A DNA stretch of 64,000 nucleotides from Desulfovibrio sp. JC010 (GCF_010470675.1 NZ_VOIQ01000013.1:62001-126000); one strand, 5' to 3'; positions 36,218 to 46,029 are shown, numbered from the stretch's first letter. Program-made: numbers and translations. Notes: generated by a model not told the origin, from the sequence alone.

Positions 36218-36246
36218 TTGCCATCAAACTCCATTAACTATATTGT
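36218..36246 (+). promoter_or_regulatory. Sigma-70-type promoter of pdxJ
   Basis: TTGCCA (36218-36223) is followed by a 17-base spacer and TATTGT (36241-36246), about 65 bases before the pdxJ ATG. Confidence 0.5.
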
Positions 36247-36311
36247 GCTGTTAGCAAGCCGAAAACCGCTTGCCGTCAAAAAAATAAATTAATTTACCGG
36301 AGGATATAATC

Positions 36312-37037
36312 ATGCCCCTCTTATGCGTCAATGTCGATCATGTCGCCACTATCAGACAGGCCCGTCAGGGAATCGAGCCCGATCCCGTAACCGCAGCAGC
36401 CATGTGCGAACTGGCCGGTGCCGCAGGAATCATCATGCACCTGCGAGAAGACCGCCGCCACGTGCAGGACCGGGATATCGACCTGATCAGCAAAACCATC
36501 CAGACCGACTTTCATTTTGAGATGGCCGCTACCGATGAAATGCAGCGTATCGCGCTGGATATCGTCCCGGCCACAGTCTGCCTTGTTCCGGAAAAACGTG
36601 AGGAACTGACCACCGAAGGCGGCCTGAACTGCATCGGACAGGAAAAACGGCTCATCGAATACCTCGCTCCCCTGCATGAAAAAGGCGTCGGTTCCAGCCT
36701 GTTCATTGATGCCGATCCCGAACAGATCAATGCAGCCAAAGCCATCGGTGCCGAATACATCGAAATCCACACCGGACATTTCGCCGATGCCACCAACCGC
36801 ACCGAGCAAAAAGCAGAGCTGGACCGCATCATCAACGGTATCGAGATGGCGCAGGATCTCGGCCTGAAGGTCAATCTCGGTCATGGCCTGAACTACGTAA
36901 ACATCCTTGATTTCGCCGACGTGCCCGGTATCTGCGAATACTCCATCGGTCATTCCATCATGTCCCGCGCAATTTACGTGGGCATTGATCGCGCAGTGCG
37001 TGACATGGTTGAAATCATTAGAAACTTCGCTGATTAA
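36312..37037 (+). CDS. pdxJ: Pyridoxine 5'-phosphate synthase
   Basis: PdxJ condenses 1-deoxyxylulose 5-phosphate with 3-amino-2-oxopropyl phosphate to pyridoxine 5'-phosphate. The 241-residue TIM-barrel protein begins [17 protein letters not shown] and has the phosphate- and active-site motifs [32 protein letters not shown] and [11 protein letters not shown], with [14 protein letters not shown]. The GGAGG at 36299-36303 fixes the start. It opens the plus-strand run that includes acpS three bases later. Confidence 0.96.
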   Translation: MPLLCVNVDHVATIRQARQGIEPDPVTAAAMCELAGAAGIIMHLREDRRHVQDRDIDLISKTIQTDFHFEMAATDEMQRIALDIVPATVCLVPEKREELTTEGGLNCIGQEKRLIEYLAPLHEKGVGSSLFIDADPEQINAAKAIGAEYIEIHTGHFADATNRTEQKAELDRIINGIEMAQDLGLKVNLGHGLNYVNILDFADVPGICEYSIGHSIMSRAIYVGIDRAVRDMVEIIRNFAD

Positions 37038-37040
37038 TCC

Positions 37041-37415
37041 ATGATCATCGGACTGGGCATAGATATTACCGAACTCGACCGCATCAAGCGTTCGCTGGAC
37101 AAATACGGCGAACGCTTTGCGGAAAAGATACTCACTCCCGCAGAACTGGAACTAATCCCTGCGAAGAACCCCGTGCCCTACGTCGCTGCCCGCTTCGCTG
37201 CCAAAGAAGCAGCCGTAAAAGCACTGGGAACCGGGTTTGCCGAGGGAATCACATTCCATACTATTGAAATCACCCGCATGGAATCCGGCGCGCCGCAGCT
37301 AACTTTTCTCGGCAAAGCCTTAGAACGCAGCAAGATGATGGGAGTCGAAAGTAATCACATTTCTATAACTCACGGACGCGACACAGCAGCAGCCGTTGTT
37401 GTGCTCGAAAAATAA
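37041..37415 (+). CDS. acpS: Holo-[acyl-carrier-protein] synthase
   Basis: AcpS transfers 4'-phosphopantetheine from CoA to apo-ACP. The 124-residue protein begins IIGLGIDITELDRIK, with the Mg-binding Asp8, and has RFAAKEAAVKALGTG with the second metal ligand Glu. The pdxJ-acpS pairing is common in proteobacteria. It lies three bases after pdxJ. Repeat copy C follows directly. Confidence 0.95.
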   Translation: MIIGLGIDITELDRIKRSLDKYGERFAEKILTPAELELIPAKNPVPYVAARFAAKEAAVKALGTGFAEGITFHTIEITRMESGAPQLTFLGKALERSKMMGVESNHISITHGRDTAAAVVVLEK

Positions 37416-37521
37416 AATGGCGAAGCCCTATTAAAACGTTTTGGGATTCTTAAACCCTTTTGGAAAAGGGTTTAAGCCGCCGGAGGCGAAATCTTTTCAT
37501 AAAAGCGCGTAGCGCATCAAG
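37416..37521 (-). repeat. Modular intergenic repeat, copy C
   Basis: In the opposite orientation to copy A: ggcgaagcccta (37419-37430), aaaacgttttgggattc box, palindrome at 37449-37476, gccgccggaggcgaaatctttt box, then aaaagcgcgtagcgcatcaag (37501-37521), which is the exact reverse complement of the copy A GCGC box. It lacks the long G-rich hairpin. It splits acpS from nnr inside a same-strand run. Confidence 0.88.
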
Positions 37522-37536
37522 TCCTCAGGAGTCTTC

Positions 37537-39072
37537 ATGTTCACACCGCTTCCTACTCCTAAAGAAATGTCCAATTGGGACAGAGTGACCATCAATGAAA
37601 TAGGCATCAAGGGCGAAATCCTCATGGAAAACGCCGGACGCGAGGCTGTTTTTGCCCTGCTTAAAGGTTATGGCGATGTGTACGGCAAAAAAATCCTGAT
37701 CATCGCCGGATCAGGCAACAACGGCGGCGACGGCTTTGTCATGGGCCGCATGCTGGCGGATATGGGCGCGGAAGTGCTCATCATGCACACGGCTCCCAAG
37801 GGCAAATACAAAGGCGACGCCGCATACATGCTCAAGGTTGCCGCACGGCTGGGCGTGAATATGAAATTTTTCCGGGCAAAGGAAAAAGTCGTGCTCCCTG
37901 AAGCTGATATCATAATAGATGCCCTACTCGGGACCGGATTTTCCGGGGAACTGCGGCCCTTTGCCCACGGAATCGTTGAAGCGATCAATGCTGCCACAAA
38001 CAGTTTTATTTTTGCAGTGGATGTTCCTTCGGGATTGAACGGCCTGACCGGACATCCTCAGCCTGTTGCCGTACAGGCCCATATGACCGTAACTTTTGAA
38101 GAAGCCAAGATTGGGCTTGCCCTGCCGCAGGCGGATGCGTACACAGGCACTTTAGTGGTCGCTCACATCGGCATTCCGGGTGAAGTGAAATACAAGCATC
38201 CGGCCACGCATCAATTAATCAGTGACAACGCGCTGGAATTCATTCCCATGCCCTCCCCGGCCATGCATAAAGGCAGTTCCGGGCATGTGCTGTTGGTCGG
38301 TGCGTCTAAAGGCCTTACCGGGGCACTGCATCTGGCCGGAATTTCCGCCCTACGCGCGGGAGCCGGACTGGTGACCATGGCTTGCCCGGACGGTCTGGCA
38401 ACTGAAGTGAAAGGCGGCAAACCGGAACTGATGACTAAAGGGCTTGGTTCAGGCGATCAGTGGAATGATCAAATGATCGCGGAACTGCTCCCGGAGCTTG
38501 AAAAATATGACGCGCTGGTAATCGGCCCGGGACTGGGACGCGATAAGGGTGCGCTGGATCTGGTGGAAGCTGTGGTTAAACATGGCCATCCCCCTGCCGT
38601 GTATGATGCTGACGCCTTATATGCTTTTGCCGAGCGTCCGCACCTGCTGAAAATAATCGCAGAGAATTCCATCCTGACCCCGCATCCCGGTGAAATGGCC
38701 CGCATGATCGGCAGCACTATTCCTGAAGTTGAAGCTGACCGCATCGGCGCAGCGCGTAAGTTTTCCGAGTCAAGCAGAACCCTGCTGGTGCTCAAGGGTG
38801 CCGGAACGATCATCGGCAGCCCTGATGGACAGATTGCTGTCTCGCCAATATCTGCGCCGAACCTTGCTGCAGCCGGATCCGGTGATATTCTTGCCGGAAT
38901 GTGCGGAAGTTTGCTGGCAAGAGGAATTCATCCTATGCAAAGCGGATGTATCGGGGTATACTGGCATGGACTGGCAGGACAGTATCTGGCTGATAAATTT
39001 CCGTATCGCGGAAATATCGCAACAGAAATAGCGGATGCGCTCCCCCAAGTGCTCAAGGAGGAACTATGCTGA
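37537..39072 (+). CDS. nnr: Bifunctional NAD(P)H-hydrate epimerase/ADP-dependent NAD(P)H-hydrate dehydratase
   Basis: The 511-residue fusion repairs hydrated NAD(P)H. The N-terminal YjeF/epimerase domain (1-215) has AGSGNNGGDGFVMGRML; the C-terminal ribokinase-like dehydratase domain (225-511) has GSSGHVLLVGASKGLTGA, GPGLGRDKG, LTPHPGEMARM and AAAGSGDILAGM, with the catalytic Asp in the last motif. The fused form is the E. coli Nnr type. SD AGGAG at 37526. Its stop overlaps the next ATG by seven bases, so coupling to the CBS protein is likely. Confidence 0.95.
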   Translation: MFTPLPTPKEMSNWDRVTINEIGIKGEILMENAGREAVFALLKGYGDVYGKKILIIAGSGNNGGDGFVMGRMLADMGAEVLIMHTAPKGKYKGDAAYMLKVAARLGVNMKFFRAKEKVVLPEADIIIDALLGTGFSGELRPFAHGIVEAINAATNSFIFAVDVPSGLNGLTGHPQPVAVQAHMTVTFEEAKIGLALPQADAYTGTLVVAHIGIPGEVKYKHPATHQLISDNALEFIPMPSPAMHKGSSGHVLLVGASKGLTGALHLAGISALRAGAGLVTMACPDGLATEVKGGKPELMTKGLGSGDQWNDQMIAELLPELEKYDALVIGPGLGRDKGALDLVEAVVKHGHPPAVYDADALYAFAERPHLLKIIAENSILTPHPGEMARMIGSTIPEVEADRIGAARKFSESSRTLLVLKGAGTIIGSPDGQIAVSPISAPNLAAAGSGDILAGMCGSLLARGIHPMQSGCIGVYWHGLAGQYLADKFPYRGNIATEIADALPQVLKEELC

Positions 39073-39515
39073 AAGCCAAAGACATTATGACTTCCGGTGC
39101 CCTGACCCTCGAACCTGAAAACGATGTTGCAACCGCAGCCAAGCTCATGCTTGAAAAACACCTGAACGGACTCCCGGTCGTGGACCGGGACGGCAAGCTG
39201 ATCGGAGTTCTCTGCCAGAGCGATCTTGTGGCGCAGCAGAAGACCATTTCCATGCCGTCGCTGTTCACCATTCTGGACGGTTTTATCTCCTTCTCCTCCA
39301 ATGAGGAGCTTGAGCGGGAGGTGAACAAGATTGCGGCCACCAAGGTGCAGCATGCCATGACCCCTGATCCGATAACCATTGACCCCGACACATCCATTGA
39401 GAAAATAGCCGACCTGATGGTTGAAAGAAAATTCTACACCCTGCCGGTGGTGGAAAACGGCAAGCTTGTCGGTGTGGTCGGAAAAGAAGACGTTTTAAAG
39501 GTTTTAGCTAAGTAA
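39066..39515 (+). CDS. CBS-pair domain protein
   Basis: The 149-residue cytoplasmic protein is almost only a CBS pair: CBS1 at about 1-60 (KDIMTSGALTLEPENDVATAAKLM) and CBS2 at about 95-149 (HAMTPDPITIDPDTSIEKIADLM, TLPVVENGKLVGVVGKEDVL). Such modules bind adenosyl ligands or metals and modulate partners. No effector domain is attached. It is coupled to nnr and one base before tsaE. Confidence 0.88.
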   Translation: MLKAKDIMTSGALTLEPENDVATAAKLMLEKHLNGLPVVDRDGKLIGVLCQSDLVAQQKTISMPSLFTILDGFISFSSNEELEREVNKIAATKVQHAMTPDPITIDPDTSIEKIADLMVERKFYTLPVVENGKLVGVVGKEDVLKVLAK

Positions 39516-40010
39516 ATGAATAATGATAAACTGATCATCAACCTGCCGGATGTGGAGGCGACCTTAAGACTCGGCTCCACTCTGGCTTCTTTTTTTATGG
39601 AAACGGGAAAACTGGTTCCCATCTTTCTGAACGGGGACCTTGGAGCGGGAAAAACAACTTTTGTTCGCGCACTGGTCGAATCCTTTCCGGGTGCGCAAAA
39701 CGCAGAAGTAAGCAGCCCCAGTTTCAATATTCTTAATATTTACCCCACAAAACCTCAGGTTGCTCATTTTGACCTCTACAGATTGGAAGGTCAAACACCT
39801 GATGATGATTTCTTTGATCTGCTAAGTGATAAAAAAACTTTGACAGTTGTAGAGTGGATTCAGTATCTGAATATGGAATTCTGGCCTGAAAGCGCACTGC
39901 TCTTCACTTGGACCCCTGCCGCATCCGGTAGAACAATAGAATTGACCCTGCATGGTTCAGCGACCTCCCTCTATGAAGAGCTTGCCTCATTTCTTGAATC
40001 ATTCCAATAA
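39516..40010 (+). CDS. tsaE: tRNA threonylcarbamoyladenosine biosynthesis protein TsaE
   Basis: TsaE is the P-loop ATPase that helps TsaB-TsaD make t6A37 in ANN-decoding tRNAs. The 164-residue protein has Walker A GDLGAGKTTFVRAL (about residues 35-48), SSPSFNILNIYP and AHFDLYRLEG. It follows the CBS gene with no gap. In many bacteria tsaE also follows nnr, which supports both calls. Confidence 0.93.
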   Translation: MNNDKLIINLPDVEATLRLGSTLASFFMETGKLVPIFLNGDLGAGKTTFVRALVESFPGAQNAEVSSPSFNILNIYPTKPQVAHFDLYRLEGQTPDDDFFDLLSDKKTLTVVEWIQYLNMEFWPESALLFTWTPAASGRTIELTLHGSATSLYEELASFLESFQ

Positions 40011-40048
40011 GATCCGTTGAACTCATGTGGTAAGGAGATAATGTTCAG

Positions 40049-41287
40049 ATGAACATCGTAGTACAGAAATTCGGTGGAACCTCGGTCAGGAACCTCGAAT
40101 GCATGAAGCAAGTACTGGAAAAAGTCATGGTGCCTTACGAAAAAGGCAACAAAGTTATCGTAGTCCTCTCTGCAATGTCCGGTGAAACAAACCGGTTGAT
40201 TGATCTGGCCTACGAATGGTCCGAAGAACCGGACCTCGCCGAAATGGATTCCCTGGTCTCCACCGGGGAACAGGTTTCTACTGCCCTTTTTTCCATGCTT
40301 CTGAAAGATCGCGGAGTTAAAGCGCGCTCCCTGCTCGGCTTCCAGATTCCCATTAAGACAGATTCCGATTATTCCCGCGCCCGTATCCTTGATATTGACC
40401 GCGCTAAAATCGAAGAAATGCTGCAGGAAAACGATATACTGGTCATGGCCGGCTTTCAGGGCTGCGACGAAGGCAGACGAATTACCACCCTTGGTCGCGG
40501 GGGTTCCGATACATCCGCAGTAGCCATGGCTGCAGCCATCGAAGCTGATGTCTGTGAAATATTTACCGATGTTCCGGGCGTATTCACTACCGACCCCAAC
40601 ATCTGTTCACTGGCCCGCAAGCTTGACCACGTTTCCTATGACGAGATGCTTGAAATGGCCAGCATGGGTGCGAAGGTACTACAGATTCGTTCAGTTGAAT
40701 TTGCCAAGAAATATAATGTTAAAGTTCATGTCCGCTCTACTTTCAGCGATGAGATCGGAACATACGTCACTCAGGAGGATAAAAATATGGAATCAGTACT
40801 TGTTTCCGGAATTGCATACGACAAGGATCAGGCCCGTGTAACCCTATCCAAAGTTAAGGATGAGCCGGGCGTATCCGCAGCTCTCTTCACTCCTCTTGCT
40901 GAAGCAGGCATTCTGGTTGATATGATTGTCCAGAACCCCAGCCGTGACGGCCGCACCGACATGACCTTCACCATCCCCAGAGGCGATCTCAAGAAGACCC
41001 TTGAAATCATCGATGAGATTAAAGACCCCATGGGTGCTCAGGATGTGCTCTACGACCAGCATGTCTGCAAGGTTTCAGTTATCGGTGTAGGCATGCGTAA
41101 CCATTCCGGTGTAGCATCCAAGGCATTTCAGGCCCTGCGTGATGAAAACATCAACATCCTGATGATCAGCACTTCCGAAATTAAAATTACCTGCCTTATC
41201 GAAGAAAAATATACCGAACTGGCTATAAGAACGCTCCATAACACGTTCGGGCTCGATAAATCGGGGTCCGATGAAAACACGCTCTAG
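40049..41287 (+). CDS. lysC: Aspartate kinase
   Basis: LysC phosphorylates L-aspartate, the first step to lysine, threonine, methionine and diaminopimelate. The 412-residue protein has VQKFGGTSVRN at the N-terminus, STGEQVSTAL, GRGGSDTSAVAMAAA and two ACT domains (about 265-405), the usual sites of feedback control. Its length is typical of the lone enzyme without homoserine dehydrogenase. AAGGAG at 40032 is a good SD. No leader long enough for a lysine riboswitch is present. It is followed by cimA after three bases. Confidence 0.95.
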   Translation: MNIVVQKFGGTSVRNLECMKQVLEKVMVPYEKGNKVIVVLSAMSGETNRLIDLAYEWSEEPDLAEMDSLVSTGEQVSTALFSMLLKDRGVKARSLLGFQIPIKTDSDYSRARILDIDRAKIEEMLQENDILVMAGFQGCDEGRRITTLGRGGSDTSAVAMAAAIEADVCEIFTDVPGVFTTDPNICSLARKLDHVSYDEMLEMASMGAKVLQIRSVEFAKKYNVKVHVRSTFSDEIGTYVTQEDKNMESVLVSGIAYDKDQARVTLSKVKDEPGVSAALFTPLAEAGILVDMIVQNPSRDGRTDMTFTIPRGDLKKTLEIIDEIKDPMGAQDVLYDQHVCKVSVIGVGMRNHSGVASKAFQALRDENINILMISTSEIKITCLIEEKYTELAIRTLHNTFGLDKSGSDENTL

Positions 41288-41290
41288 CAA

Positions 41291-42892
41291 ATGAAACAGA
41301 TAAAAATATACGACACCACCCTGCGTGACGGCACACAATCCGAAGAAATAAACTTAAGCGTACAAGATAAAGTGCGCATTACCCGCAAGCTGGACGACCT
41401 CGGCGTACATTACGTCGAGGGCGGCTGGCCCGGGTCCAATGCCACTGACAAGGAATTCTTTCAGGAAATCCAGAACTACGCTCTTAAAAACATCAAAGTC
41501 TCCGCTTTCGGTTCAACCCATATGAACCGCCTGACCCCTGAAAATGACCCCAACCTGAACGCCCTGATAGAATCAGGAGCCAAGGCCATGTCTATTTTCG
41601 GAAAAACATGGGACTTCCACGCCACCAGCGCACTTGGTGTCACCCTTGAAAGAAATATCGAACTGATCAGCAACAGTATCGGCTACCTGCGTCCGCACGT
41701 GGAAGAGCTGTTCTTTGATGCCGAGCACTTCTTTGACGGCTTCAAGGCCAACCCGGAATTCACCATCAGCTGCCTCAAGGCCGCATACGAGGCCGGGGCG
41801 GATGTTCTCGTCCTCTGCGATACCAACGGCGGCTCCATGCCTGAAGACGTGGCTGAAGCATGCAGGGTCGTGCAGGAAAAGATTCCCGGCTGCAGTATCG
41901 GTATCCACGCCCACAACGATTGTGAGCTGGCTGTTGCCAACTCCCTTGCTGCGGTCAAGAACGGAGCCATCCAGATTCAGGGGACTATGAACGGATACGG
42001 GGAACGTTGCGGTAACGCCAACCTCTGTTCCATAATCCCCAACCTTGAGCTCAAGCTCGGCTACGAGACCATCGGCAAGGATAAGCTGATCAAGCTGAAG
42101 GAGACTTCCACTTACGTCACTGAAATCGCCAACCTGCGCCCCTTTCTGCGCCAGCCCTTTGTCGGTCAGGCCGCATTCGCGCATAAAGGCGGTATTCATG
42201 TCAGCGCGGTACTGAAGGATTCCACCAGTTACGAGCATATTGATCCCCTGCTGGTGGGTAACGACCGCCGTGTGCTGCTTTCCGACCTTTCCGGTAAAAG
42301 CAACGTGCTCTACAAGGCCAAACAATACGGTTACGACCTCGATAAAAACGATCCTGCGGTACAGACCATTCTGGCCGACATCAAGGAACGCGAATCAATC
42401 GGTTTTGAATATTCCGCAGCCGAAGCATCCTTTGAACTGCTCTTTTTCAAAGCCATGGGCTGGTCCAAACGTTACTTTGAGTTCATCAACTTCTTTGTTG
42501 TTGATGCCAAGCGCAAGAATGATCAGGAGCCTTTTTCCGAGGCTACGGTCATCGTAAAAGTCCATGGCGAGGAAAACCATACCGCCGCTTCCGGCGACGG
42601 TCCGGTAAACGCGCTTGATAAAGCATTGCGCAAGGCTCTTGAGCCTTTTTATCCATCTCTGAAAGATGTTCGTTTACAGGACTTTAAGGTAAGAGTATTG
42701 TCCGGGGCTGTACGTCAGGCAGCAGGCACGAGTTCCAACGTGCGGCTGCTCATTGAATCCACTGACGGCAAAAGCCAGTGGACCACCATGGGCGTCAGCC
42801 ACAACATCATTGAAGCGAGCTGGCAGGCCCTTGTGGACTCCATCAACTACAAGCTCTTCAAGGATGATCCTCAAAAATGGCCATCGAGATAA
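41291..42892 (+). CDS. cimA: (R)-citramalate synthase
   Basis: CimA condenses pyruvate and acetyl-CoA to citramalate, giving 2-oxobutyrate for isoleucine without threonine. The 533-residue protein has a DRE-TIM barrel (YDTTLRDGTQSEEI, GIHAHNDCELAVANSLAAV, GTMNGYGERCGNANL) and a C-terminal LeuA dimer domain. The length and the FVGQAAFAHKGGIHVSAV region fit CimA-type enzymes; 2-isopropylmalate synthase is the main alternative. Pairing with lysC puts two branched amino acid inputs together. Its end overlaps the next ORF by 16 bases. Confidence 0.92.
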   Translation: MKQIKIYDTTLRDGTQSEEINLSVQDKVRITRKLDDLGVHYVEGGWPGSNATDKEFFQEIQNYALKNIKVSAFGSTHMNRLTPENDPNLNALIESGAKAMSIFGKTWDFHATSALGVTLERNIELISNSIGYLRPHVEELFFDAEHFFDGFKANPEFTISCLKAAYEAGADVLVLCDTNGGSMPEDVAEACRVVQEKIPGCSIGIHAHNDCELAVANSLAAVKNGAIQIQGTMNGYGERCGNANLCSIIPNLELKLGYETIGKDKLIKLKETSTYVTEIANLRPFLRQPFVGQAAFAHKGGIHVSAVLKDSTSYEHIDPLLVGNDRRVLLSDLSGKSNVLYKAKQYGYDLDKNDPAVQTILADIKERESIGFEYSAAEASFELLFFKAMGWSKRYFEFINFFVVDAKRKNDQEPFSEATVIVKVHGEENHTAASGDGPVNALDKALRKALEPFYPSLKDVRLQDFKVRVLSGAVRQAAGTSSNVRLLIESTDGKSQWTTMGVSHNIIEASWQALVDSINYKLFKDDPQKWPSR

Positions 42893-43716
42893 CAGGACAA
42901 TACACCGAACCGTGCAAGATATCCGTACTTTGTGACAATGAATCCCTGAATGACAATCTGGGCAGTGAATGGGGCTTTTCCATGGCTCTTGAACTGCCCG
43001 GAAACGGTCTCTGGCTCTGGGACTGCGGAGCAAGCCCGCTTTTCCTTAAAAACGGAACAGACATGGGTATAAAGGCGGCAGATGCCAAGGGCATCGCCCT
43101 CAGCCACGGACACTGGGATCACACCGGAGGGATGGACGCGCTCATGGAAGCTGATTTCATGGGACCGGTTTATGCCCACCCTGATTTTGCCAACAAGCGT
43201 TATTCGAGCAGAGGTAAGGACGGATCAGGTGATGCTTCCTTTCCCTGTGAATATCCCGGCACCATCATTGTCCGCGATGATTCGGAACTTGATGACGGTT
43301 TGTTCATGATCACGGAGATTCCCCGCCGCGAAGGTTTATTCGAGGCAACGCAAGGACTTTTCCTTAATCCTGAAAAGACCCAGCCGGACCCGGTCCGTGA
43401 CGACGCTTTCCTGCTGCTGATGAGCAATTCCGGCCCGATTGTGGTGCTGGGCTGCTGTCACAGCGGTCTGGCAAATTCGCTTTACCATCTGCGTGATCTG
43501 ACCGGGATCGATTCGGTCCATGCCATTGTAGGCGGTCTGCACTTATACAAAACGGACGAGACTGAATTCGAGAACACCGCCAAGGTAATCGAGGAATTCA
43601 AGGTCCGCACTGTTGCCGCCGGACATTGCACTGGAAAGGAAGGTTTCGAATTCCTGAAACAGCGACTCTCCTGCGAAGTACTGCCCATGGGGTCAGGTTC
43701 GGTTTATGAGTTCTGA
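42877..43716 (+). CDS. Metallo-beta-lactamase-fold hydrolase
   Basis: The 279-residue protein has the metal motif LSHGHWDHTGG (Zn or Fe ligands) and later CCHSGLAN and GGLHLYK. It resembles the Atu/MJ0301-type 7,8-dihydropterin-6-yl-methyl aminobenzene phosphate synthase subgroup of the MBL fold, whose real substrates are rarely known. A bulky aromatic patch (GLWLWDCG) precedes the metal site. It overlaps cimA by 16 bases, so it is translated with the run from lysC. Terminator follows. Confidence 0.83.
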   Translation: MAIEITGQYTEPCKISVLCDNESLNDNLGSEWGFSMALELPGNGLWLWDCGASPLFLKNGTDMGIKAADAKGIALSHGHWDHTGGMDALMEADFMGPVYAHPDFANKRYSSRGKDGSGDASFPCEYPGTIIVRDDSELDDGLFMITEIPRREGLFEATQGLFLNPEKTQPDPVRDDAFLLLMSNSGPIVVLGCCHSGLANSLYHLRDLTGIDSVHAIVGGLHLYKTDETEFENTAKVIEEFKVRTVAAGHCTGKEGFEFLKQRLSCEVLPMGSGSVYEF

Positions 43717-43740
43717 TCTATCTTAAAATAAATCAATAAA

Positions 43741-43778
43741 AAAGGTCCGTTGAATCAATTTCAACGGACCTTTTTCCT
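43741..43778. terminator. Bidirectional terminator between the MBL gene and GH57 gene
   Basis: Arms 43741-43754 and 43760-43773 form a perfect 14-bp stem (aaaggtccgttgaa) with a 5-base loop and T-runs on both sides. Confidence 0.92.
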
Positions 43779-43797
43779 GTACGTTCATTAACAGATA

Positions 43798-46029
43798 TTA
43801 TAAATCGAACCCGATCATCTTGGCTAATTCCGGGTCATTCTCGCCCAAAAGCACTTTATCCCAATAGCAATTCTGCAGTTTCCAAAGATCAATAGGGAGT
43901 TCCAGCTGTCTGGTCCGCTCAATAACGCCGCGAATACTGTCCCAAAAAGTAAGATCGTTATGCAGCATTATGCAAAGCTGTTTACCCAGTTGCTCGATAA
44001 AGTAGTCAAGATCGGGATGGTCGCGTCCAACAGTTTTAGCAAATTCAATAAAATCGTCACTAACACTGTCCCCGGAAAAAATGTAACTCCAGACAATGCC
44101 CGGCCATAATTTTTTCCAATGCGATTCCCAGCTTTGACGAGCCTGGTAATCTTCAAATTCATTAAAAAGCGCAGGCCCGCACCCGGTATTCAAAATCTGG
44201 GCCTGCCATGCTGTGTCTGCAAATCGTTTTACCCATGTCAGGGCAATGGTTTGCTTTTTCTTCCATGATATTTCAGTCAGCGGATAATGTTCTATCTGTC
44301 CGCCGGGAAGAGTAATTTCAACAGAACCGGTCAGGACACGTTCACCCTTCTGCCACTTCCAACTGTATTTTTTTACTTCGGATTCAAGATGCCATTTAAT
44401 TTCAGCTTCGCCACGGGCCATAACCAGTGAGCTGTCATTGGTCTTAATGAGCACTGAGACACCCGGCCAGCTGACACTTCCCTCTTCGCCGGGCAGGGGC
44501 AGCACTCCCTCTACATAAAGGCGGCCAAGTGCCTGACCGAGCAGACTGCCGGGAGTTTCACTCTGCGGTTTGATTTTACTATTCCAGAGATCCACAGCCG
44601 ATCCGTACCGTTCTTCGTTGGAGCGAGCCTCTCCTGCAATGGAAAGGAATTTCTCCTCCAGACCGATCAGCCCGGTTTCCTTGGACAGCTCAATGGCTCT
44701 TAACGCAAACCCCATATTGTTGACCGGTTCTAGCCGGGCCAGATCATCAAAAAACCAACCGCAGCTGGCAAAGGACGAAAGTGCCCATTTCTGCATGGAG
44801 AGCAGTTTCCAGCCCAGATCAGCATCAGCACTGTCCTTTAAAACCTTAAAGTGACGGTTAAAGAAATCGTCTTCCGAAACAAGCCCGCTCAGGACTGTTC
44901 CGTAATCAATCAAGGCTGCACGCGCATCTTTGAAAATCTTATCACCATAATTGAAGTAATGGGCATTCATCAATGTTTTTACAGCATCAAGCCCTTCACG
45001 CAAAGGTTTACGCCACTGCTGATTCCAGTCGGGGTGGCCGCCGGTACAACAACCGCAATCGCTGCGCCAACGCTCAACACCGTGATAGCAGCTCCATGAG
45101 GACTCTTCATGGATTCTGACCTTGCGGGTCGGAGGATGCTGCTCAAGATAGGCACCGTAGTTCAGTAAAGAGACACCGTCACGTTCCTTGATCGCCTGTG
45201 AAAGCACATAGGCAAGGGCCATTTCACCGAACTCCACATGGTGTCCGTAGGTTTCGCCGTCTGTGCCGATGGAAAGAAGACCTTCAGCAGAAGCACCGGA
45301 AAGTTTGTTCCAGAAATCGTCACCGTTCTTCAGCAGCCCTTCGAATGCTATGGCCTGTGAAAGGCCTCCGTCATAGAAAAAAATTGAAATAGTTCTGCCG
45401 GAAGGCAGTTCCACAAGGTAAGGTTCTTTAATATTGATGGAGTATTCATCCACCTGATGCCAATCATCAGAGCCGATATCCGCAATAGCAGCAGCCTGTC
45501 TCGGGGCCAGCAGAGTGAAAGCAATGCCGTGGTCCGCCAAGGTTTCAAGGGTGTCAGTATCGCAGGCTGTTTCGGAGAGCCACATCCCTTCCGGCCTGCG
45601 TTTGAAACGGGATTCAAAATCAGCTACAGCCCAGGCAACCTCGGCATCGCGGTCCAGTTCCGAAGCAAGCGGCATGATCACATGATGGTAAATCTGGGCG
45701 ATGGCATTGCCGTGTCCCCAACGCTTGAAGCTCAAGGCATCGCCTTCCAGTATCTTGGCATAGAGTTCAGGCTCGGAACGTTCAATCCAGCGGAACAGGG
45801 TCGGCCCCACATTAAAACTCATCCATTCATAGCAGTTGATGATATCAAAAATGCCGTCGCCGCCCATGCGTCTGGCCCATGCCAGCGGTGCGTAACTTTC
45901 GCGGCAGATACGTTCATTCCAGTGGCGGAACGGGGCTGCGCTTCCTTCAGGGAAAATCATATCCAGCCACGGGTCTTCCCGGGGAGGCTGGTAAAAATGG
46001 CCGTGTATGCACAAGAATTTGCCTGACAT
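43798..46029 (-). CDS. Glycoside hydrolase family 57 protein (DUF3536-type)
   Basis: The 743-residue cytoplasmic protein begins with the GH57 motif HGHFYQPP (9-16). The candidate nucleophile Glu153 is in GMWLSETACDT and the acid Asp257 in IGTDGETYGHH, matching GH57 motifs 3 and 4. GH57 enzymes are alpha-amylases, amylopullulanases, branching enzymes or 4-alpha-glucanotransferases. The long C-terminal part, from about 330, fits DUF3536 proteins. The substrate is probably glycogen or malto-oligosaccharide, an inference from the family. No other glycogen gene is nearby. Confidence 0.88.
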   Translation of the reverse strand: MSGKFLCIHGHFYQPPREDPWLDMIFPEGSAAPFRHWNERICRESYAPLAWARRMGGDGIFDIINCYEWMSFNVGPTLFRWIERSEPELYAKILEGDALSFKRWGHGNAIAQIYHHVIMPLASELDRDAEVAWAVADFESRFKRRPEGMWLSETACDTDTLETLADHGIAFTLLAPRQAAAIADIGSDDWHQVDEYSINIKEPYLVELPSGRTISIFFYDGGLSQAIAFEGLLKNGDDFWNKLSGASAEGLLSIGTDGETYGHHVEFGEMALAYVLSQAIKERDGVSLLNYGAYLEQHPPTRKVRIHEESSWSCYHGVERWRSDCGCCTGGHPDWNQQWRKPLREGLDAVKTLMNAHYFNYGDKIFKDARAALIDYGTVLSGLVSEDDFFNRHFKVLKDSADADLGWKLLSMQKWALSSFASCGWFFDDLARLEPVNNMGFALRAIELSKETGLIGLEEKFLSIAGEARSNEERYGSAVDLWNSKIKPQSETPGSLLGQALGRLYVEGVLPLPGEEGSVSWPGVSVLIKTNDSSLVMARGEAEIKWHLESEVKKYSWKWQKGERVLTGSVEITLPGGQIEHYPLTEISWKKKQTIALTWVKRFADTAWQAQILNTGCGPALFNEFEDYQARQSWESHWKKLWPGIVWSYIFSGDSVSDDFIEFAKTVGRDHPDLDYFIEQLGKQLCIMLHNDLTFWDSIRGVIERTRQLELPIDLWKLQNCYWDKVLLGENDPELAKMIGFDL

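Noticed and set aside
40011-40048. A lysine riboswitch before lysC
   Set aside because: The gap is 38 bases, too short for the aptamer.
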